Source: CAYTLW01 sp964438735 (GTDB taxonomy: Bacteria; Myxococcota_A; UBA9042). Taken from it: a stretch of 64,000 nucleotides of DNA. Below the pieces are notes generated by a model. It made no database searches, had not been told where the DNA came from, and worked only from the letters and a program-made list of their open reading frames with translations. The translations under genes and the position numbers were made by a program. Shown one piece after another: positions 21,564-29,324 of the stretch. Every line of letters begins with the position of its first letter. The stretch's first letter is position 1. Location of the stretch: the NCBI GenBank assembly GCA_964438735.1, contig CAYTLW010000030.1, positions 1 to 64,000 of the forward strand, in the 5' to 3' direction.

Positions 21564-21715
21564 GTTCCCGGACAGCGCCGGTCGGCCCCACGCCGCCGCA
21601 GTATAGCCGGGGCCAGCGTCACGACCAGCCTTGCCCGGGCACGGGAGCCTCCGATACGCTCGCGCCCGCTGACCCGGATGACCGTCCAGGCGGCTTCCTG
21701 CAGACGCAAAAGCCC

Positions 21716-22996
21716 ATGACCATGAACGTCATCGACCTGCGCAATCCGACCTGGCCCATCGCCGTGATCCGAGAGGCGCTGGACCTGCGCGACCGTGGCG
21801 AGCTGCCCGACGTGGACGCCCGTCCTGACGAAGTGGAGGGTGCGCGGCCCGCCGACGCCGCAGGTCGCAGCCGAACGATCTTCATCGAGCACCAGCTGAA
21901 CCTGGTCTGGCGAGTAGCCTGGTGGGCCGATTGCATCCTCGGCAAGCGGCCGCCCCAGGAGATGCGCTTGGAGGTGGCGTTGGTGCTGGCCGGCGCGTCC
22001 GAGTGCTGGCCCCAGTTGACGGAGTTGGCATCGGCACGCTCGGATTTGCGGCGCGCGGGATCCTGGGCGGATGGCCGGCTCAACGAGCTGCTGGCTGGCC
22101 AGGTGCCGGCCATCGGCCAGCGCCTGCTGGCGGGCAAGCTGGGCGATCACGACACACTGCTGGACACGCCCTTTCACCACGCGTTGATGCACGGCGAGCT
22201 GCGCCTGGTGGAGCGGCTGGCCTTCGAGTTGTACACCGGTCGCTTGACCCGCGATCGCGTGCAGGAGCACCTGGCCCGCGCCCAGGTGGAGCGCCTGAGC
22301 TATGTCGAGGCGGTGATCGGCCTGGTCTGGGCGGACAAGCACCTTGCGCGCAGTGAGCGGCGCCTGGTGGAGGCTCTGGCCGCCTGGGCCGGCTTCAGCG
22401 ACGCCGAGCGCAAGCTGTTGCGCCGTCACCTGAACAAGGGCGACGTGGAGGCCGACCATATCGCCGGCAACATCACCGATCCGCAGGATCGCCGATCGCT
22501 GCTGCGTACGTTAATGATCGCGGCCCTGATCGATGGCGAGTACAGCCCGGATGAGCAGCGCTGGATCGAGTCGCTGGCCGGGGCCTTCGGCGTCGACTCG
22601 GCTGAGGTGGCGCGGCTGCACGATGAGACCGATCGCCTGCTGTCCAGCCACAAGCACATCCGACGCGGGCTGACCACCACCGGCCTGATGCATCGCTCGT
22701 TGCGCATCACCCAGGCCCAGGTCGAGGCCGCTGTCCGCCGCAACCTGGGCGCATTGCTCGCCGAGGTGCGCGAGACTGGCGACCTGGTGGCCTTGTTGGC
22801 CAAGAGCACCCAGGAGCCGCTGACGGACGACGAGAACGAGCGGATGCGGGCCCAGCTGGTGGACATCTGCCGGACGATTCCGGCCCTGGCGGTCTTCGCT
22901 GCCCCGGGCGGTGCCGTGATGCTGCCCATCCTGCAGCGGTTGCTCCCCTTTTCCCTCTTCCCTTCATCTTTCCGCCACGACGACGAACGGCTGTGA
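21716..22996 (+). CDS. TerB-like / LETM1-like protein
   Basis: A 426-residue, mostly helical protein without a signal peptide. Two TerB-like segments can be seen: EAVIGLVWADKHLARSERRL (about 200-220) and LMIAALIDGEYSPDEQRWIE (about 264-284); TerB-type domains often hold a metal-binding acidic pair. The C-terminus has the bacterial LETM1-like ending ICRTIPALAVFAAPGG followed by LPILQRLLPFSLFPSSF, which in this family forms a membrane-associated hairpin. Function of bacterial LETM1-like proteins is not established. Start ATG 21716 is followed by a second in-frame ATG two codons on; the longer open frame from 21542 is antisense to bpt. It ends 81 bases before the selenoprotein candidate. Confidence 0.75.
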   Translation: MTMNVIDLRNPTWPIAVIREALDLRDRGELPDVDARPDEVEGARPADAAGRSRTIFIEHQLNLVWRVAWWADCILGKRPPQEMRLEVALVLAGASECWPQLTELASARSDLRRAGSWADGRLNELLAGQVPAIGQRLLAGKLGDHDTLLDTPFHHALMHGELRLVERLAFELYTGRLTRDRVQEHLARAQVERLSYVEAVIGLVWADKHLARSERRLVEALAAWAGFSDAERKLLRRHLNKGDVEADHIAGNITDPQDRRSLLRTLMIAALIDGEYSPDEQRWIESLAGAFGVDSAEVARLHDETDRLLSSHKHIRRGLTTTGLMHRSLRITQAQVEAAVRRNLGALLAEVRETGDLVALLAKSTQEPLTDDENERMRAQLVDICRTIPALAVFAAPGGAVMLPILQRLLPFSLFPSSFRHDDERL

Positions 22997-23064
22997 AGCC
23001 TTGTCGCACCGGCCGGGCTCTGCCACCCTCTGGCCGCGCGAACCCCCGCACCGCGCCACCCGCC

Positions 23065-23070
23065 AAGGAA
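23065..23070 (+). promoter_or_regulatory. Ribosome binding site deciding the start of the selenoprotein candidate
   Basis: AAGGAA lies seven bases before ATG 23078. In contrast, the GTG at 23192, the first start after the in-frame TGA, is preceded only by CCGCCCTCCCG and has no Shine-Dalgarno. This supports initiation upstream of the TGA. Confidence 0.65.
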
Positions 23071-23077
23071 CACACCC

Positions 23078-24493
23078 ATGCGCTACGGCATGCGCTTCAT
23101 TTTCAGCGCCCTCCTCGTCGCCGGCGTGGCCATCGCCCTGCCCGGCCCGGCCATGGCCCAATGCGCGGCCTGAGGCAATCCCGCCCTCCCGGTGGGAGAT
23201 AACGACATCTCGCGCAACTTCGACCGCACCGCCGGCCAGGTGCTGCGCGTCTCCGGTGGCCTGGTCTACGGCTATACGAACTACTACGAGCTCTACGAGG
23301 GCACCAAGCACCTGTCGCCGGAGCAGAAGGAAGAGGCGCTCAATACCAATGACTTTGAGCTCCGCCTGCACCTGCTGACCGCCATGGCCAGCGTCGACCT
23401 GCCCACCAGCACGGGCATCTCACTCATCGTGCCCATGGGCCGCGCCGAATCGACCCGCTACGACTACGACGAAAAGAGCGGTGTGTTCGACGCCTTCGGC
23501 AACCACCTCATCTCCTCGGTGGATCACGGCATCGGCGACATGGAGATGCGCGTGCGACAGGGTTTTCGGCGTTTCGTCGATATCGACAGCAGCTACCTGC
23601 CCGATGTGGTGATCTCGGTGGGCGCGTCGGCGCCGACCGGCGAATATGTGGTCAACCCGAGCTTCGCCACCGAGGAGGTCATCAGCGATCGCTACATCTC
23701 GCTGGGGCGTGGGGTCTGGTGGGGCCTGGCGGACCTGGAGATCATCGGCGGCATCACCGATCGCATCGGCTACTACGCGGCCATCAACATGCGTATGCCG
23801 CTGACCACCATCAGCGAGTTCCGCGGCACGCCCTCCCAATACGACTTCGAGTGGGGCAACGAGATGCGCTACAACCTGGGCATCAACGGCGTCATCTGGA
23901 AGGGCGTGCTCAACGGCTCCCTGGCCGGCGAGTGGCAATGGCGCGGCCGCGGGCTGGAGAACGGTGAGGAGTTCATCAACGGCGGCGGCCACTGGGTTGG
24001 CGTCAATCCCATGCTCCAGGTGATCCTGCCGGCGGGCTTCTCGGCCACGGCGACCCTGCGCGTGCCGGTGTATCGCGACGTGGTCGGCCTGCAGGTCATC
24101 CCCGAGATCGGCACGTTCGTCTCGCTGAACTACAGCTGGCGCGACACGCCGCCGGCGCCCAAGCCCTCTGTGGAGGTGGGCGAGGTGCCCAAGGAGGCGC
24201 GTATCGCCGACCTGCTGGTGCCGGGCAAGATCACCCTGGTGGACTACTGGGCCACCTGGTGTGAGCCGTGCAAGAAGCTGGCGCCGCTGGTCACCGCCTT
24301 CGCTGCCGGACGCGACGACGTGGTGCTCAAAAAGGTCGACGCCACCGAATGGGGCGCGCCCGAGATGAAGCGTCACCTGCCCGCTGTGAGCGGCCTGCCG
24401 GTGCTCGACATCTACGGGCCCGATCGCAAGCTCATCAAGCGCTTGCACGGGCCGGAATGTTTCGACTACGCCAAGCACGTGCCTGCCCCGTGA
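23078..24493 (+). CDS. Candidate selenoprotein: outer-membrane barrel fused to thioredoxin, UGA-encoded Sec32
   Basis: The frame from ATG 23078 encodes a signal peptide (MRYGMRF, hydrophobic core, PGPAMA) cleaved before Gln28, then Q-C-A-A-TGA-G-N-P, and stays open to 24493. Reading TGA 23171-23173 as selenocysteine gives 471 residues and a C-x-x-U motif (Cys29/Sec32) at the mature N-terminus. Residues about 60-360 alternate like an outer-membrane barrel (TGISLIVPMGRAEST, VVISVGASAPTGEYVV, FSATATLRVPVYRDVVGL). Residues about 375-471 are a thioredoxin fold with WATWCEPCKK (Cys395/Cys398) and the cis-Pro-like GLPVLD. The hairpin at 23186-23198 fits a SECIS. Alternatives are a nonsense mutation or a sequencing error, with translation from GTG 23192. 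Similar CxxC-GNP N-termini are, from memory, known in related exported proteins. Confidence 0.72.
23186..23198 (+). promoter_or_regulatory. Candidate bacterial SECIS hairpin
   Basis: CTCCC (23186-23190), loop GGT (23191-23193), GGGAG (23194-23198) forms a perfect 5-bp stem. The loop begins 18 bases after the TGA, and G occupies its first two positions. Known bacterial SECIS elements have a short stem just downstream of UGA with a G-containing apical loop at about 16-37 bases, as in E. coli fdhF. The stem is short for a SECIS, and no pairing below it was found. Confidence 0.6.
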
Positions 24494-24666
24494 TCGGTGG
24501 TCGCAACGGCAGCTGTTCCGCGGCGGGCTGCGGGGTCACAAAGAGCCTGCTGGGCCCGGTTGGTTGCCCACCTCGCCCTTTGTTATCCTCCGCCGCCTGC
24601 CCGCCTTCGGGCGGCCTCACCCGCCGGTCCGCTTCGGCCGACCCGCCCAGCAGCCAGCGAGCCCAG

Positions 24667-27015
24667 ATGAGCGAATCCGACCTCTTCCAGGCGCCCGAGG
24701 ACTGGCCCGGCGCCGGTCCCATCGATCTCGACGCGCACGACCCGCCGCATACGTCGTCGACCACCGAGTGGTGGTACGTCAACAGCCACCTGGTCACCGC
24801 CACTGGGCGGACCATGTCGCTCTTTGCGTCCTTCTTCCGCATCGTATCGGGGCGCGAAGAAGACACCGGTGCGCCCATCCACGCGCACTCGCTGACCTGG
24901 GCGCTGGTCGACGTGGAGAAGAAGAAGTACTGGCCCGAGTCGCGCGTCGATCGCTCGGCGCCGGAGCTGGGCCTGAAGAAGGTGGATCGCGGCGAAGGCT
25001 CCAACGATCCGCGTTTGCGGCGGGCCATGCGCGAGGTGCTGGTCAAGGGCCATGTGCCCTACCCCGATCGCATGTTCGAGGGCGAGGTGAAGGTCGCCAC
25101 CGACCGACTCGACCTGGACTTCGACGGTCAACGCCTGCGCAAGCTCGATGACGGCAGTTATCAGCTGTCGCTCTATCACGACCACTTCGACATCGCCGTG
25201 GAGCTGAACTTCAACCCGCGCAAGCCGCCGGCCCGTCATGGCGACGATGGCGTGGTCAAGAGCGTGCACGGCGAGGACATGTTCTATTACTTCATCCCGC
25301 GTTGCGGGGTGAATGGCGAGCTGCACTTCGGCAAGGGCAAGGACGAGCCCAAGGACGTCGAGTTCGTCCTGGACGCCGACGGCTGGTACGACCACGAGTT
25401 CGGCTGCCATACCAGCAAACATGGTGAGACATTCGCCCTGGATGCCGGCGAGGCAGCGCCGGTGTCCGAGTTCGCCGATGGCGAGCAGGCGGCCAGCGAG
25501 ACCGATGGCGAGTCGGTGGCCAAACACGACATCGCCTGGAACTGGATCGGCGCCCAGCTGGACGACGGCAGCGAGGTCAGCACCTACGCCCTGCACGACC
25601 TGGTCAGCGATGAATGCGCCGGTCGCTGGGCGGTGGTGATCCACGCCGACGGCACCTACACCAGCCTGACCGATGTGCACTTCGAACCCAGCGGCTTGTG
25701 GCGCAGCACGCGCAGCTTCAACGACTATCCGACAGATTGGGAGTTGGAGCTGCCCGAGGCGGGGCTCTCGCTCAAGGCGACGTGTGCGTTCGAGGACCAG
25801 GAGTTCATCACCCTGATCTCCAAGCCGGCCTTCTGGGAGGGCCGTGTGCACCTCACCGGGACGAAGAACGGTGAGCCGATCACCGGAACCGGCTTCGTCG
25901 AGCGCAGCGGCTTCCTGGCCGCCAACGACCTGGACAGCTTCTTCAAGCAGGTGGGCCGGGAGACGCGACGGTCGGTCAACAAGCTGATCCCCTTCGACCC
26001 GACCTGGGAGCAGGTGCGCGACCTGGTGGCCAGCGAGGATCGCCCCGAGTACATGCGCGGCGTGCACACGCCCACCTTCGTCGACACGATGATCCGGCCC
26101 ATCCGCGAGATCACCGATCGAGGCGGCAAGAGCTGGCGATCCTACGCCGCCCTGGCCTGCTGTGACGTGGTCGGCGGCGACTCGCGACCCTTTGTGCGCT
26201 GGCTGGCTTTTCCCGAATTCCTGCACGTGGGTTCGCTGATCGTCGACGATGTACAGGATCAGTCCACCGTGCGCCGCGGCGGGCCGACCTGCCACCTGGT
26301 CTACGGTGAGTCCATCGCCCTGAATGCAGGCACGGCCTGCTACTTCATGGGTCAGCAGCTGCTCCATAGCGACCATCTCAGCGAGACCGATCGCCTGCGC
26401 CTGTATGCCCTCTATTTTGAGGCCCTGCGGGCCGGGCACGCCGGGCAGGCCTTCGATCTGCACGGCCTGGACCACCTGATGGATGACGTGGTGGCCAGCG
26501 GGGATGGCGAGCTGCTCGAAGAGCGTGTGCTGGCGATCCACCGTCTCAAGACCGCCGCCCCCGCCGCATCACTGGCGCGCATGGGCGCCATCGCTGGCGA
26601 GGGCTCAGAGGCGCAGATTGAAGGTCTGGGCGAGTTCTTCGAGGCCGTCGGGCTGGCCTTTCAGATCATCGATGACGTGCTCAACCTGCGCGGTTTCAAG
26701 GGCAACCTCAAGCAGCGCGGCGAGGACCTCAGTCAGGGCAAGATCACCCTGCCGGTGGCCAAGGCGATGGCGCGCCTGGACCTGGAGGGGCGCACCTGGG
26801 TCTGGGATGAGGTGCGGGCCAAACACCAGGACAACGACCGGGTCGAGGCCATCATCGCCCGCCTGGAGGACTGCGGCGCCCTGGACATCTGCGAGACCCA
26901 GGCCCGCGACCTGGTGGAAGCGGCCTGGAAGAAGCTCGATCCGTTGGTCGAGGATTCGCTGCCGAAGCTGATGCTGCGCTCCTTTGGCTGGTACGTGCTC
27001 GAGCGCCACTACTAG
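24667..27015 (+). CDS. Carotenoid 1,2-hydratase-like domain fused to isoprenyl diphosphate synthase
   Basis: A 782-residue fusion. Residues about 1-430 resemble the CrtC/AttH hydratase fold: STTEWWYVNSHL, then SLFASFFRI, and WAWNWIGAQL-like spacing seen as IAWNWIGAQLDDG. Residues about 450-782 are a trans-isoprenyl diphosphate synthase. The first Asp-rich motif DDVQD (527-531) lies in HVGSLIVDDVQDQSTVRRGG. The second is IIDDVLN (Asp669, Asp670, Asn673), with the last Asp replaced by Asn. GKITLPVAKA follows. The synthase chains isopentenyl units into polyprenyl diphosphates; CrtC hydrates terminal double bonds of isoprenoids. A linked isoprenoid-building and modifying role is inferred. ATG 24667 lacks a strong Shine-Dalgarno. 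The stop abuts the next start (TAG-ATG). Confidence 0.8.
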   Translation: MSESDLFQAPEDWPGAGPIDLDAHDPPHTSSTTEWWYVNSHLVTATGRTMSLFASFFRIVSGREEDTGAPIHAHSLTWALVDVEKKKYWPESRVDRSAPELGLKKVDRGEGSNDPRLRRAMREVLVKGHVPYPDRMFEGEVKVATDRLDLDFDGQRLRKLDDGSYQLSLYHDHFDIAVELNFNPRKPPARHGDDGVVKSVHGEDMFYYFIPRCGVNGELHFGKGKDEPKDVEFVLDADGWYDHEFGCHTSKHGETFALDAGEAAPVSEFADGEQAASETDGESVAKHDIAWNWIGAQLDDGSEVSTYALHDLVSDECAGRWAVVIHADGTYTSLTDVHFEPSGLWRSTRSFNDYPTDWELELPEAGLSLKATCAFEDQEFITLISKPAFWEGRVHLTGTKNGEPITGTGFVERSGFLAANDLDSFFKQVGRETRRSVNKLIPFDPTWEQVRDLVASEDRPEYMRGVHTPTFVDTMIRPIREITDRGGKSWRSYAALACCDVVGGDSRPFVRWLAFPEFLHVGSLIVDDVQDQSTVRRGGPTCHLVYGESIALNAGTACYFMGQQLLHSDHLSETDRLRLYALYFEALRAGHAGQAFDLHGLDHLMDDVVASGDGELLEERVLAIHRLKTAAPAASLARMGAIAGEGSEAQIEGLGEFFEAVGLAFQIIDDVLNLRGFKGNLKQRGEDLSQGKITLPVAKAMARLDLEGRTWVWDEVRAKHQDNDRVEAIIARLEDCGALDICETQARDLVEAAWKKLDPLVEDSLPKLMLRSFGWYVLERHY

Positions 27016-27630
27016 ATGCCTGTTCCGACCCTGGCCGCGCTGGCGGCGGAATTGACCTGGTCCCCCGAGGCGTTGTCGGCGCTGAACGGCCGCTGTCGCG
27101 GCGCGGTGGTCGGGCGTTGGGCTGAGGGCTGTCGGCGGCGTTGGGGAGAGGACGCGCCGGCGCTACTACGGGGCGATCTCGGCCTGGACGAATCGTTGCT
27201 GCCCGACGTGCCGCCCATGCGGGACTGGCTGCCTGTGGAGCGCTGGATTCGCCTGACCGATGCCATCGTCGCCCGCTACCTGGATGGCGACGCGCTGGCG
27301 CTGGAGCCCCTGGTCATCGCTGACGCCCGGCGTTCGGCGGGCATCACGGCGCGGGTTTTTGCCCGCCAACTGGGGGTATCCCGCATCCTGGGCGCCACCG
27401 GGCGGATTCATGGCTGGCTCTACGACGTGGGCGAGGCCGAGGCGACGGTGGCGGAGGGCGAGGCAACGATCCGTTGGTCCGAGGCAGCCCTCTTTGGCCA
27501 GCCCACCTGGCGACTGCTGCAGGTCTTTGGCCTGCGCGGCGCGGTGGAGACGGCGGGCGGCAAGTCGCCGCAGGTGCAGCTGGTCGATGCCGCCGAAGAT
27601 GGTTTTTGTCTGCGCGCGACCTGGCGTTGA
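27016..27630 (+). CDS. Uncharacterised protein coupled to the isoprenoid fusion
   Basis: A 204-residue soluble protein that I do not recognise. It starts immediately after the previous stop, implying translational coupling and a common transcript. Acidic and Ala/Leu/Trp-rich helices dominate the N-terminal two-thirds (SPEALSALNGRCRGAVVGRW, PMRDWLPVERWIRLTDAIVA). The C-terminal third looks like beta strands (ATVAEGEATIRW, SPQVQLVDAAEDGFCLRATW). The layout recalls DUF2378/V4R-like myxobacterial proteins, but no diagnostic motif is visible. No signal peptide or membrane segment is seen. Confidence 0.7.
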   Translation: MPVPTLAALAAELTWSPEALSALNGRCRGAVVGRWAEGCRRRWGEDAPALLRGDLGLDESLLPDVPPMRDWLPVERWIRLTDAIVARYLDGDALALEPLVIADARRSAGITARVFARQLGVSRILGATGRIHGWLYDVGEAEATVAEGEATIRWSEAALFGQPTWRLLQVFGLRGAVETAGGKSPQVQLVDAAEDGFCLRATWR

Positions 27631-27637
27631 GCAGAGA

Positions 27638-27907
27638 CTAGTTGCGGCCGCGCCGTTCGCGAAGCCACAACGTCACCGACGCCACCGCACCCACCCAGCC
27701 CGCCACTCTGGGCAGCCACCACACCGCCACGCCGCCGACCGCCAGTTCCGGCGCTGCCAGGCGCAGGCTGAAAGACGTCACCAGGAGCCCAAACGTCGCG
27801 GTCGTCACCGCCAGTCGAAGCGTACGGTTGCGCCACCATGCCCGGCCAAATAGCAGCAGATGAACCGCGAAGACGACGAGCAGGGTCTGGACCAGCCATT
27901 GGGGCAT
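27638..27907 (-). CDS. Small hydrophobic membrane protein
   Basis: An 89-residue protein with three hydrophobic segments: LVQTLLVVFAVHLLLFG (about 4-20), LAVTTATFGLLVTSF (about 31-46) and AGWVGAVASVTLWL (about 68-82). It ends in a basic tail RERRGRN. I chose ATG 27907 because it begins right before the first membrane segment; the longer frame to 28045 has no structural sense. It is convergent with the preceding gene and divergent from the metallophosphoesterase. No family is recognised. Confidence 0.6.
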   Translation of the reverse strand: MPQWLVQTLLVVFAVHLLLFGRAWWRNRTLRLAVTTATFGLLVTSFSLRLAAPELAVGGVAVWWLPRVAGWVGAVASVTLWLRERRGRN

Positions 27908-28026
27908 GGTCCGGCGGTCTACACCCACTGTGGACGACTCGCAAGGCGCGGGGCATGTGCAGGCCGATTCCGGTGTTCCATCGCCGACCGTTGCCTTGCC
28001 TGCGGCGGTCACCCACCCTGGGCGCC

Positions 28027-29208
28027 ATGGGCCGATTCCTCTCACAAGCCATCTTCCTGATCGTGGCCGTGCTGGTGGTCGGCGGCGCCCATCGCTACTT
28101 GTGGGCGCGCCTGGTGCGAGATCCGCAGTTGCCGGCGCCCTGGGGCAAGGTCGCCACAGTGTTCATCGTGGCCATGGCCATCGGCGTCTTCGCGGCGCCC
28201 ATCTCGGCGCGACTGTTGAACTATCCGCACAGCCGCCTGGTCAGCGCCGCGGCGTTCACCTGGGTGGGTGCCATGTTTCTGCTCCTGTTGATGCTATTTG
28301 CCGTCGATCTGGTGCGACTGGGGCAGCATCTGTGGACTCGCTGGGCCGCCGCTGAGAGCTCGATGGATCCCAATCGCCGGCTCTTCCTGGCGCGACTGTT
28401 TGGCACCGCCGCCGCAGCGGGTGCTGCGACCTTGACGGGGACGGCGGTGCGGGCAGCCACACGCACCCCCTCGGTGGTTGAGGTCGACGTGCCCCTGGCG
28501 CGCCTGCCGGCCGCCCTGGACGGCTTTCGCATCGTGCAGATCACCGACCTGCACGTCAGCGCCACCATCCGCCGCAACTACGTGGCCAGCGTGGTCGAGT
28601 TGGTCAACGGGCTGAAGCCAGACCTCGTCGCGGTGACGGGCGACCTGGTCGACGGCTCAGTGGACATGTTGCGCGAGCACACCGCGCCCCTGGGCGACCT
28701 GCGCTCGACCCACGGCACCTTCTTCGTAACCGGCAACCACGAATACTACTCCGGCGTCGAATCGTGGCTGGCTGAGACCTCGCGCCTGGGGATGCGCAAC
28801 CTGCGCAACGAGCGGGTGACCATCGGCGTTGGCCCCGACAGCTTCGACCTGGCCGGCGTCGACGACGCCACCGCCCATCGTTTCGGCAACGGACACGGCG
28901 CCGACATGGCGCGGGCTGTGTCGGGACGCGACCAGACCCGCGAGCTGGTCCTGCTGGCCCACCAGCCCAAGGCCATCTACGACGCCGCCCCGTTGGGCAC
29001 GGGTCTGGTGATCAGCGGCCACACCCATGGCGGCCAGATCTGGCCATGGGCCCACCTGGTGCGCCTGTCCCAACCCTACGTATCGGGTCTGCATCGACAC
29101 GACGACACCTGGATCTACGTCAGTCGTGGCACCGGCTACTGGGGGCCGCCCATGCGCCTGGCCGCGCCCCATGAGGTCACGGTCATCCGCCTGCGCCGCG
29201 CCGACTGA
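28027..29208 (+). CDS. Membrane-anchored metallophosphoesterase, YkuE/YaeI-like
   Basis: A 393-residue protein. The N-terminus holds about four hydrophobic segments (for example FLSQAIFLIVAVLVVGGAHRY, VFIVAMAIGVFAAPI and FLLLLMLFAVDLV). A Tat-like RRLFLARLFGTAAAAGAA stretch follows near 118-135. The calcineurin-like phosphoesterase domain shows VQITDLHVS, VAVTGDLVDG, FVTGNHEYY, LLAHQP and ISGHTHGGQIWP, the usual binuclear metal ligands. Relatives hydrolyse phospholipid-type phosphomonoesters or diesters at the membrane; substrate is unknown here. Start ATG 28027 follows directly after an upstream open stretch with no family match. Confidence 0.85.
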   Translation: MGRFLSQAIFLIVAVLVVGGAHRYLWARLVRDPQLPAPWGKVATVFIVAMAIGVFAAPISARLLNYPHSRLVSAAAFTWVGAMFLLLLMLFAVDLVRLGQHLWTRWAAAESSMDPNRRLFLARLFGTAAAAGAATLTGTAVRAATRTPSVVEVDVPLARLPAALDGFRIVQITDLHVSATIRRNYVASVVELVNGLKPDLVAVTGDLVDGSVDMLREHTAPLGDLRSTHGTFFVTGNHEYYSGVESWLAETSRLGMRNLRNERVTIGVGPDSFDLAGVDDATAHRFGNGHGADMARAVSGRDQTRELVLLAHQPKAIYDAAPLGTGLVISGHTHGGQIWPWAHLVRLSQPYVSGLHRHDDTWIYVSRGTGYWGPPMRLAAPHEVTVIRLRRAD

Positions 29209-29324
29209 GGCGACGAACCCGCCATCCTGCCGCAGTGTCGCGTTCCGGGACCGCCCTTGCCCGCGACCTCGCCTTTGGCCCACCATGGGCCTTCGGCAAC
29301 CCCACTACCAGCGTGTGGAGATCG

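Noticed and set aside
23192..24493. GTG 23192 as the true start of the barrel-thioredoxin gene
   Set aside because: No Shine-Dalgarno precedes it, it would delete the signal peptide and leave a barrel without export, and the upstream 31 codons form a textbook leader in the same frame. It remains the fallback if the TGA is an error.
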